DNA of 64,000 bases from Azolla caroliniana (lineage: Eukaryota > Polypodiophyta), in assembly GCA_043228905.1 (NCBI GenBank), contig JBHGNT010000022.1, positions 6,262,001-6,326,000 on the forward strand. The letters run 5' to 3'. The position numbers and the translations under genes are program-made. The notes beneath the pieces were generated by a model, which saw only the letters and a list, made by a program, of their open reading frames with translations, ran no database searches and had not been told where the DNA came from. Positions within the stretch are counted from its first letter, which is position 1; the number at the start of each line of letters is the position of its first letter. Below, piece after piece: positions 49,905 to 59,797 of the stretch.

Positions 49905-50946
49905 TAGGAGATAATATGGATGTGGTCGACATATACTTGGCTTCTGTGGTCGACAGCGCCACAGCCTTCTGCAGCCTCGACTGCGACAAAATGGCTCCCC
50001 CTGCATAAGTCATCACGTATCCAGAAGTGGATAAGTTGGTATCCACATAGCCGACATGTCAGAATCTGTATAACCTTCCCATATGGGGTTACCCGAGCTG
50101 AATTGAAGACACACTTTCGAGGTGCCTCTTCGGTACCGAAGTATCCACTTGATCGTTGCCCAATGCTCTCTTCCGAGATTGCTCATATATCAGCCAACCA
50201 CTCTGACTCCATACATGATGTCCGGCCTGGTGCAAACCATTGCATACATCAAGCTTCCGATTGCTGAGGCATGAGGGACTTTTGACATCTCAGCTTTCTT
50301 GGTTTTCGATTTCGGACGTTGGTTTTTAGATAGCTTACAGTTTGTCGGTAGTGGTGAGCCGACCGGCTTCGCGTCCTACATGTTGAATCTCTTGTGACAA
50401 CAATAACAGCTTCTTTGTTCGGTCCCGGACAATGTGCATCCCCAAGATTTGCTTTGCCGGACCCATATCCTTCCTTAAGAATGACCTACTCAAGGCCTTC
50501 TTCAAACTTCCGATTTTCTTCGGGTCCTGTCCGACAATCAGCATGTCATCAACATACAACAAGATGATGAGAAAATCTCTTCCATCATACTTCTTGACAA
50601 AGACGCAATGATCAGCTTGTGTCTTGCCGAAACTGTGATCCACCATGAAGGATTTGAACGTCTGGTACCATTGCTGAGATGCCTGATTCAGCCCATACAA
50701 GCTCTTTCTCAATCGGCATACCAGGTTTTCTCCACGAGTCCCCATTTCTCCACGAATCCTTCTGGCTCGTGCATGTATATCTCTTCCTCCAAATCTCCAT
50801 GGAGGAAGGCAATCTTGACGTCCAGTTGCTCGACTTTGATATCCATGTTGGCTGTAATGCTCAGCAGTGTTTAGATTGACATCATCTTCACGATCGGGGC
50901 AAATATTTCGTCGAAATCCACACCCTTCTTCTATTTCCGCCATCAC
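49905..50946 (-). pseudogene. Copia fragment C-H (C-B family): RT and part of RNase H
   Basis: Minus strand: DVNLNTAEH and the RT approach, VCRLRKSLYGLNQASQQWYQ, HCVFVKKYDGRDFL, LLYVDDMLIVGQD (about 50530-50560), MGPAKQILGMHIV, a broken middle (50060-50400), then DTNLSTSGYVMTYAGGA..SRLQKAVALSTTEAKY (49940-50046). Truncated at both ends, no LTR. It abuts the C-G LTR remnant on the left and the G-D 3' LTR on the right. Confidence 0.83.
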
Positions 50947-50955
50947 CCAGTTTCA

Positions 50956-51392
50956 TATTAATCCTAGGGCCGGACAACAGCCTAACACAGGGTGTCCACT
51001 TAAGACACTTCACCAAAGGGTGTTACGGCAAGATGACTTACGACCCAACACTTAATTAGACCTTAATCGGTTACTTAGCAACACATTATTAACACGCGTA
51101 GGATATAACAATGAGTACAGAACGGTAATCAATACGGAAAGATTAAGGCAATAAGTTCTATTAATTATCCGCTATCAATTACATTGTAACCGGGCCTTTA
51201 TATAGGTCTCCGGTGCGAAGTACAAAACGGTGCCAACCGGCACCTATTCGGAATCGGTCTAGATCCGGATCGGCATACCAATTCTGGTCCGTCCGTGCAT
51301 ATTAATAAAATAATTACAACAGTTCCCGAATAAACTATTCATTTCACACTCTGGTCTGGACATCCTTAAGCCTTCTTTCCGGCCGGGTAACA
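50956..51392 (-). repeat. 3' LTR of gypsy G-D
   Basis: Related to the G-C LTR (GGCCGGAC..CCTAACACAGG near 50970) but clearly diverged. In element sense it starts TGTTACCCGGCCGG at 51392. TATATAAA at 51197-51204 on the minus strand. The left end is worn (TATTAATCC instead of TGTTGTC). Confidence 0.78.
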
Positions 51393-51473
51393 CATGGCAC
51401 GCCCGTGGGACAGTACCTTGTACGTTGAACCCATTATTCGGCCCTACTACTCTTCGTCCAAAATGTCCAGAAT

Positions 51474-51732
51474 TGACAAGAACTCGTCCCCTATGCGCAA
51501 CGATCGGCCACAACCGAGCTTAGAATCATACACACAAAAAACGGTGAAAGAATGCACGACACGAAGAAGAGAAGAGTATACAGGATGTTTACGTGGAAAA
51601 CCCAAACTCAGGGGAAAAAACCACGGCAGCCCATAGGCTGCAAACTATCACTATGTTAGAATGTACAACAGTGAGTTCACGGAGGCAATGACCTTGTTCT
51701 CACGATCTTCGCCACAGGTGGTGGTTACAACA
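51474..51732 (-). repeat. 3' LTR of C-D, truncated to 259 bp
   Basis: Matches only the R-U5 side of the 781-bp 5' LTR. The break lies where CAACAAA inside the LTR (about 56052) was joined to the same CAACAAA at the PPT/LTR border, so U3 with promoter and repeats is gone. Confidence 0.88.
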
Positions 51733-51742
51733 AACTCCCCCT

Positions 51743-54700
51743 TCACTCCGGCATGGGGAGTCTTACTAGTCCGATCCGCTTCTTGCATGCATCCAGCTTG
51801 TCGGGTATCAGCACTTTGGTCAGCATATCTGACCCGTTCTCGGCTATGTGGATCTTTGTCAGCGCGAACTCCTGGTCATCTACTCTTTCCCGGATCCAGT
51901 GATACCTTCGCTGGATATGCTTCGTCCGGGAATGGTAGGCCGCATTCTTAGCAAGGTGGATGGCACTTTGACTGTCGCAATAGAGCTGGTATTCATCTTG
52001 CCGGATACCGAGTTCTCCGATGAAGTCCTTCATCCATAATATTTCCTTGCCAGCTTCCACAGCCGCCATGTACTCCGCCTCCGTGGTTGACAATGCAACT
52101 GTCTTCTGCAGCCTCGACTACCACGATACAGCTCCCCCTGCATATGTCATTACATACCCGGATGTAGACCGGCTGGTATCCACATCAGCCGACATGTCCG
52201 AATCGGTGAAACCGCCAAGTTGAGGTTTTCCGGAGCTGAATCGGAGACACATATTTGAAGTGCCCTTCAAGTACCGGAGTATCCATTTGACCTCGTTCTA
52301 GTGCTCCTTGCCGGGATTGCTCATAAACTGGCTCACCACTCCGACTACGTATCCTATATCCGGTCGGGTACAAACCATTGCGTACATTAAGCTCCTGACG
52401 GCAGAGGCCTTCTCTGCTTTCGTCTTCGGGCTTTGCTTACCGGATAACCTGCAGTTTGCCGGAAGTGTCGATCCGACCAGTTTCGCATCTGACATGTTGA
52501 ACCGGTGAAGCACCTTTGTCACGTACTTCTCTTGTGACAGCCACAATTGCTTCGTTGACCGGTTCCGGATAATATGCATCCCCAACATCTATCTTGCCGG
52601 ACCCAAGTCTTTCATTGAGAAGGTCTGGTTGAGAGCCTTCTTCAGCATCCGTATTTTGGCTTGGTCCCGTCTGACAATCAACATGTCGTCCACATACAGA
52701 AGGAGTATCAGGAAGTCGCCTCCTTCGAACTTCTTCACAAACACGCAGTGATCGGCCTGCGTCTTGTGGTACCCTTGATCGGTCATGAAGGAGTCAAACT
52801 TCCGGTACCATTGCCAGGGAGCGTGCTTCAGTCTGTACAGGCTCTTCTTCAACCGGCATACCAGGTGCTCCTTCCCTTTCTCAACGAATCCTTCCGGTTG
52901 CTGCATGTAGCTCTCCTCTTCGAGGTCGCCGTGAAGGAATGTCGTCTTCACGTCCAGCTTCTCTACCTCAAGGTCCATGCTTGCCGCTATACTCAGCACC
53001 GTCCGGATGGAGGTCATCTTTACTACCGGGGCAAATATCTCGTCGAAGTCCACGCCCTTCTTCTGCTGGAACCCCTTCACCACGATCCTGGCTCTGTATC
53101 TCGGGGGGTTGCCGGCATCTCCCGGTTTCAACTTGTACACCCAGTTGTTTCGGAGTGCCCGCTTTCCTTTCGGCAACTCCACCAATTCGTATGTATGGTT
53201 TTCATGCAGGGAATCCATCTCATCCTGCATGGCACTTAACCATTTGCGGTTGTGGGTGTCATCCTTCGCTTCTTCGAAGCTTTTTGGCTCCCCCTCATCG
53301 GTTAACAGCACATGCTCTGCATCCGGAAATCTCCGGGGGGGCCTTCTCTCTCTGAGAGGATATCTCCGTCTTTGGGCTTTGGTAATCGGCTCCTCCATTT
53401 GCTCTTCATCCGAATCCCATTCGGGGTCTTGGCCGGTTCCGGTTGCGGCTTCCTCTACTTCTTCTTCTGCTGGTTCTGTACCCTCACCGTAACCGGCTGG
53501 TTCCTCGAGTGCTAACCGGTCTCTTGCCGGTTGGGACTGCTCATCGTAGAATCGATCCTTACCAGTCGACTCGGAGTTCATTATCTTCTTCTCCGACTCC
53601 CAGTCGGCGAGCGTCTTGTCCTCCATGAAGATAATATCTCGACTCCGGAATACCTTCTTGTCGGCCAGGTCCCACACTCGGTAGCCGAACTCATCGTCGC
53701 CGTAACCAAGGAATATGCATGGCCGGGTCTTTGGATCTAACTTTCCTCTCCGGTCCTTAGCTACATGCACGTACGCGAGACACCCGAATACCTTCAGATG
53801 CCGGTAGGACACTTCCTTACCGGTCCAGACTCTCTGTGGCGTGTCTCCGTCCAAGGGTATTGAGAGTGATCTGTTTATCACATATGTCGCCGTCGACAGT
53901 GCCTCAGCCCAAAACTTCTTGGGTAGTTTTGCATGCGCTAGCATACTCCGGACCCTCTCCATTATGGTCCGGTTCATCCTCTCGGCCATCCCGTTTAGTT
54001 CCGGCGTCTTCGGCACGGTAAATTCAAGCCGGATTCCCTTCGAGCGACAGTACTCCTCGAACTGCCCCCGGTATTCACCTCTATTATCTGCTCGAACCAC
54101 CTTCAGCTTCCGGCCAGTTTCTCGTTCCACTCTCGCGTGGAGCTCTTTGAAGACGGATAGCACCTGATCCTTCGTCTTCAATGGTGTGGCCCACAGCTTC
54201 CGGCTGTGGTCATCTATGAACGTCACGAAGTACTGCAATCCTGCATGTGACTTCGTGTCCACTTGACACACATCAGTATGCACCAACTCCAATGGTACAT
54301 TACGTCTCATCGGTGGCCTTGGTCGGAAGGAGGTCCGGTTTTGCCTACCGGCCAGACAATCAGTGCACTTCTCCAAGTGCACGTTCTTCACTGGAATGAG
54401 GTTGTCTTCTGCAAGCCTCTTCATCCCCTTCTTGCTCATGTGACATAGCCTCTTGTGCCACAGCTCACCGGCAATGTCGGATGCCACGTTCACTTCCTCC
54501 GGACATAACCGGGCATTCATCAGGTACAGAGTGTTGACCTTCCGGGCTTGAGCCACAATCAGGCTCCCCTTGCTGAACTTCATAACACCGTTCTGGATGC
54601 TACCCGTGTAGCCTTCATCATCTAGCCGACCGGCTGATATCAGGTTCAGACGAACCTCCGGAATGTGTCGGACATCCTTCAGCAGCAACTTGCATCTGGT

Positions 54701-55765
54701 TGGTGTTGTCAGCCACACGTTTCCTATGCCGACAATTCGGCATGTACCTTCATTCCCCATCCGGACACACCCGTGATCACCAGCTGAGTAGGATGAGAAG
54801 CATTTCCGGTTCGGGGTAAGGTGGAACAACGCTCTAGAGTGGACCACCCAGGTCATCTCGTCGCCGGCAAGGTTTAGCTCACTCTCCTCGGTGATGAGCA
54901 TCAATTCTTCTTCACTTGTTGCTATTGTCGTTGTTCCCTTCCGGTCCGGCCTCCTCCGGTCTTTACCGTTCCGATGCGGGGTCCGCTTCGAATCGGTACC
55001 GCCGGTTTCCTTGTCTTTTCGGAAATGCCGACAGTTCTTTTGGAAGTGTCCCGGCTTGCTGCAATAGAAGCAAGTAGGCCTCCCCCTTGACTTTGACCGT
55101 GTCCCCGACTTCTCCCGGTTTTGGGGACTATGGTTTCTATGTCTTCCGCGTTCCGATTCGGTAAGGAGCGCTTTGGAGTCGGAGCTAGTATCCTTATCTT
55201 TCCGACGCGCCTCCTCATCTAGCAAGCTCGACTTCACTCTTGCTAGGGATAATCGTTTCCCTTCCAGCCCGGCGTTGCCCAAAGTGACAACCAACGTCTC
55301 CCAGCTATCCGGGAGGGAACCGAGCAGGAGTAGTGCTAGTACCTCATCGGCGAGAGGTACTTCCAATGATGTTGCCTGGTGAATCAGCCCCTGGAAGGCA
55401 TTCATGTGCTCCGCCATGCTGGAACCATCTTGGTACCGGAGTCTTACTAGCTTCCGGAATACCGAAACCTGATTAACATCATTTTTGTTTGGAAACATAA
55501 TGTCGATCTTCTCCCAGAGCTCATGAGCCTTGCTCTCTTCATTGAAGTTGTTGTATAGGCTCATGTAGATGAAGCACCGTATGTACGCCGTTGTCTTCAT
55601 GTGCATCACCTCCCATATCGTGGCGTCGATTTTGTCCGGTCTCTTGTCCCCAAACTGAACCGGCAACCAAATATCTTTAACCACGAGCATGTCCCTCATC
55701 TTCAACTTCCATACCGAATAGTTGGAGCCGGTGAGCTTGAACATGCCTCCCAACGAATCGTCCAT
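51743..55765 (-). pseudogene. C-D Gag-Pol with stops and a lost protease site
   Basis: From ATG 55765 (MDDSLGGMFKLTGSNYSVWKLK). Gag, knuckle CFYCSKPGHFQKNC, protease region VVHSRALFHLTP (about 54830-54850), integrase HKRLCHMSKKG, HTDVCQVD, RADNRGEYRG, NGMAERMN, RT LLYVDDMLIV (about 52680-52700), RNase H to 51743. The protease Asp-Ser-Gly has become His-Ser-Arg, so the protease is dead. Stops: TAG after GPAR (52589), TAG in place of Trp after GKEH (about 52300) and TAG in place of Trp/Gln at about 52118. About 11 residues are missing near KAEKASAVRSL. Confidence 0.93.
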
Positions 55766-55780
55766 TTTCTGTGTCGTTTT

Positions 55781-55792
55781 GCTCTGATACCA
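55781..55792 (-). promoter_or_regulatory. Primer-binding site of C-D (initiator tRNA-Met)
   Basis: TGGTATCAGAGC on the minus strand, two bases inside the 5' LTR. Confidence 0.95.
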
Positions 55793-55794
55793 CT

Positions 55795-56575
55795 TGACAA
55801 GAACTCGTCCCCTATGCGTAACGCTCAGCCACAACCGAACTTAGAATCATACACACAAAAAATGGTGAAAGAATGCACGACACGAAGAAGAGAAGAGTAC
55901 ACAAGATGTTTACGTGGAAAACCCAAACTAAGGGGACAAAACCACGGCAGCCCACAGGTTGCAAACTATCACTATGTTAGAATGTACAACAGTGAGTTCA
56001 CGGAGGCAACGACCTCGTGCTCACAATCTTCGCCACAGGCGGCGGTTACAACAAAGGCAAAGACCTCTTTCTCTCTCTCTCTCTGTACATTGTTACGCGC
56101 TCTCTCTCTCTCCTTGCACCAACAAGAATGACAACAACTCATAACAAAAGTTTGCCCTAAGTCATATTTATACTAATATGACTTTTCGGCTATTTACAAA
56201 TATAGCCTCGATGGACTCTCAAAAACATATTTACGAATATGTCTCTTCATCCGGTGAGCACTCCTCACCGGGTCTTCACCATCTGGCTCTCCGTAGCCGG
56301 GTACTCCTCATCCGGTTCTCATCGGGTCTACACCATCCGGCTCTCCGTAGCCGGGTACTCCTCATCCGGTTCTCACGGGGTCTGCACCATCCGGCTCTCC
56401 ATAGTCGGGTACTTCTCATCCGGTTCTCACCGGGTCTGTACCATCCGGCTCTCCGTAGCCGGGTACTCCTCATCCGGTTCTCACCGGGTCTGCACCATCC
56501 GGCTCTCCGTAGCCGGGTACTTCTCATTAGCACTGTTCTTCTCCCTTCCCATCCGGAGGGACCTGTCTCCCAACA
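55795..56575 (-). repeat. 5' LTR of copia C-D
   Basis: 781 bp, TGTTGGGAGAC to TTCTTGTCA in element sense. TATA box TATAAATA at 56165-56172. It keeps the same promoter-side sequence as C-B (AAATAGCC, AAGTCATAT, GACTTAGGGCAAAC) and a larger minisatellite (56270-56527). Confidence 0.93.
56270..56527 (-). repeat. 54-bp tandem repeat in the C-D LTR U3, about five copies
   Basis: Units start at 56270, 56324, 56378, 56432 and 56486. Each contains CACCATCCGGCTCTCCGTAG, CCGGGTACTCCTCATCCGG and TTCTCACCG. They differ at single sites. The unit is unlike the 28-bp unit of C-B except for the common CCGGATG core. Confidence 0.9.
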
Positions 56576-56580
56576 AGAAT

Positions 56581-59521
56581 GCTTTGCTCCAAAATTTCCA
56601 ATGGCTCGTCGGGAATCTGTTGTTGCTGTTGTGGCTATTGTTCCGTTTGTGGCTGCTGCGGTGGCTACTCTGTTTGTGCCTTCTCCGTTTGGGGTTGCTG
56701 CTCCGTTTGTTGCTCTGGCACCGGCATTTCCTTTGTTGTCTCCTCCGTCGGAGTTGTCGTTGGCTGACTGATCTTGGCATGGACCCCGTCTGGTCCTTGT
56801 ACCGGCGACGGTTCCTCATCACTAAGGTTGACCGTTGCCGCCTTCCTTGCTTTTTCTTCCCGGAGCCGGGTCCGCTCATAGCTCTCAAACTGGATTTGAG
56901 CCTCCAGCCAATCATCGTTCAGTTGAGCTATGAGCTGCTGGACCTACACCAATTGTTCATCCGCCAGGGCTGTGAAATCTTCGGCCAGCTCATCCCTTAT
57001 GGCGGTGAAGTCCTCCGATGTCATCGTATAACAGTCGTCACCTTCCTTACCGCTGGTTTTCCACGTCTGCCCTGAGCAATTGGAGTTCCGTCGTATTCTG
57101 CGCCCATTTCGTCCACCATTGCATAGAGCTTTCGTCAATCAAGCATTTGTTCTTGGTGAGCCATGCCCGGAGGATGCACTGGATCCGTTCAGTTCCCATC
57201 CGTGATTTGTTCTCCGCGGCTTGTCGCTCCTCTTTCAATTGCTTGATGATTCTGACCGTGTCCACCTCCTGCTCCCTATAATGTGACAATTGACTTTGAT
57301 AGGTTGTTTGCAACCTCTGTAACACCATTGTCGCTCTTTCCTTTTCTTCATGGTTCTGCTTGTGGAGCTCCATCCGGTCCATCGCCGCTTCCTCCAATAG
57401 CTTTGAATTCTCCGCTTGTTCGTCGACGAGTGCTGTTGTGGCCCTATCAACTTCTTGTCGGAGCTCGGCCAGCCTTTCCTGCTATTGCTTATACTCCGCC
57501 TCCAATAGCTTGTAGTCCCGGTGCAGATGATCAAAATCATCGGTCTTCTGCTTCAGCCTCTGGTTGATCTATCGGCGCGCGCGGTCCTCCCGGTCCTTTT
57601 GTTGACGGAGTTCTTCCTGCAGCCTTTCGATTTCCGTCTCTACCATCCGTCGCAGCTTGTCTTTCTCCTGCAGCAATTTCTCTTTTTCCTCCTTTAGCCG
57701 GTCATACGCTTGACGTCCTTTACGCAAGTTTTCCTCTGCCCGGCGGAGGTTCTCAGTAGTCTTCTTTAATTCTTCTTCGGGCGCCTTCTTCAAGTCGCGT
57801 TCATGGCTCCGTAATGCTTCTTGTGCGGCAAGTTCGTCTCTTAAGTCGGCAAGTTCTTGGGCTTGCGCCGCATCTTTCTCGGGAACAGTTTCTGTCTCCA
57901 GGGTCTTATTCGTATGTACATCCACCGGAGTCACCGGTGCTTGGATCTGTGTTGCTGTTAAGGCCATTTTGGCCATGTCTTCTGTGATCCGATCCAAGTC
58001 TTGTTCGAGGCACCGAATTCTGGACCGGGCCGTCTCTATCTGCGCTCTTTCTTCCGCCTCTATGTATCCGACTACCCCGGCAATTTGTTCTCCTATCCAC
58101 CGGAGCCATTGGCTGCCGGTGCCCTATCGTTGCATCTACACGGCGGATTGGCTGATGGGTTCACTTGCCGGTGGCTAGTCCTGCCTTACTGCATCGAGCT
58201 ACACTTCTGGTTCTGCCTGCTGACCACTTCGCCGTTCCGGCTCTGGGTGTGTTTCGGCTAGCCGCTCCTTGTATGCTTTTTCTTGGCCGGTTGAGGAGGT
58301 TGGCCTTTGTATAACCGGCTCTTGAGTTACGGGGCTTGCTGGTGCTGCCTATTGTGCAGGGACTTCTGTGACCGGTTCCATCCGAACCGGTTCCGGTGCC
58401 TCCCTTGGCGTGGGATGCTCAGTGTGGGTTGCGGGCGTTCCATCCTTTTGTTGGTCCGAACGCTTCCCGGTTGATTCTGCGGTGCTCTTCACCGGCCGCC
58501 GCTGGAGGTGCTCCGTAGGTTCTTCCTCCATTTCCTCCACCTAAGTCCCGGCATTCATTCTTACCGCCAGGGTGTCCGTTTCTTGCTGCACCGGTCGGTG
58601 GAGTGGGCTCTTCAGGGGCCGTGCCGGTGTCTCCTCGTGTGTGTCCGTCGGCCGCTTCTGGCTTGCGCGCTCCTTTGCCGCCTTCTCTGCATCGACCGTC
58701 TTCCCCTTAGTGGCCTTGGAGGCCAACAGCTATTGCCGTTTTGAAGCAGCTCTCAGGGTGTTGTCGGGTACTCTTCCCCGTTTCTTGGTCTGGATGGCTT
58801 CGACAAGTGGCACTAATAGGGTGAGCCATTGCGTCACTGCATGCCATATTTTCCGGCCTTCTTTGCCTTCCTTACCTCTTACGATATCAATGGCCGCGCA
58901 CAATCCGTCGGCGATCAGCACCGACCAATCCACCTTGACCCCCTCGTACATTGCAATAATCAAGCCTGCTCAGTTCTGAGGCATAACGGGGGGTCGAGGG
59001 TATATGTGCCCAAACTCATGGAGTACACGGGCAATTTCGCGGAATAACATGTCTTCGCCACCTTGTGTCCTGTAGCCCTTGCTGGCGAGAGAATACTCAC
59101 CGAAATATTTGATGAGCTGCTCGGACATAGGATTGTCGATCGTGTAGATGCCCCCTTCCGGAAGGCCTGTTAATGCACGAATCGCTTCCTCTGTGATCAG
59201 CTCAGTGTCAATGTCTTTGATAATCTTTTCGGCCTCCTTGTGTGGCGTCGCCTACATGATCGTCAAGAAACCCTCCAATCCGTGTTGTCGTAGCCATTTC
59301 TTGGCGGCTTCAGACAATATTTGGCAGTCCATCTCTGTGTCGAGGTCGGAGAGCGTTGGGGAGGTTTGATGGTGGAGGGAGTGTGAGAGAGAAAGTTCTG
59401 AGTGAGAGGGTTCTTTGTGCGCGAGCTCTCTTCGATTGATCTTCACGTGTCTGTTTGCATCTCTTCTCCTTGGTTCGCGAAAGGAGAAGGTCTCGATGCG
59501 TGGGGGTTTTTCTCTCTGCAT
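56581..59521 (-). pseudogene. G-D ORF3, decayed homologue of the G-C coiled-coil protein
   Basis: Starts MQREKPPRIETF (59521). The globular part is conserved with G-C: LSEAAKKWLRQHGLEGFL, RALTGLPEGGIYTIDNP, KYFGEYSLASKGYRTQGGE, IAMYEGVKVDWSV, VTQWLTLLVP. It is followed by the linker (58300-58730), coiled coil (LKEEKEKLLQEKDKLRRMV, EELRQQKDREDRARR, 57040-58000) and a Gln/Asn-rich tail up to C-D at 56580. The last codons are at 51440-51468. Stops at about 59252, 58972, 58728, 58541 and others. The conservation of the N-terminal part through this much divergence indicates that it was a real gene. Confidence 0.82.
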
Positions 59522-59797
59522 CTTGGCGCCTTTTTCGAGCCTACACGTGTGCAGGTCGTGTACTATAATAGCATTTCATGCCATGTGGCGGTGGTTTAAT
59601 GTCCTATTCATAGCCTCCTCGTACCTTTTCGAAGTGCCTCTTTACTCCTCGTTTGCATGGCCGTTTCCACCACTCCTTTGCATGATTTCTTTGATTCCAT
59701 TCGATTTTTTATTTTTTTTTATTTTGTTTTTTTAAAATTAATTGTGTGGTTAATTTTTCTCCGGACCTAACGGACCCTTACCCGAAAGAAAAATCTT
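59522..59797 (-). other. Spacer between pol and ORF3 of G-D
   Basis: 276 bases, plus-strand T-rich (59706-59740). I see nothing coding, and no splice or promoter signal that I would trust. Confidence 0.6.

Larger units (their letters stand above)
51469..56580 (-). mobile_element. Copia element C-D (C-B relative) with TSD AGAAT, inserted in G-D ORF3
   Basis: 5' LTR 55795-56575, PBS, gag-pol, PPT, truncated 3' LTR 51474-51732. AGAAT on both sides (51469-51473, 56576-56580). Removing it rejoins the end of G-D ORF3 (LEQSILDILDEE, against IEQSVLDILEED in G-C), which confirms the exact borders. Gag-pol is about the same as in C-B but carries disabling changes. Confidence 0.94.

Noticed and set aside
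56270-56527. CRISPR-like or satellite array.
   Set aside because: Units are contiguous without spacers and lie within a copia LTR U3. They form a minisatellite.
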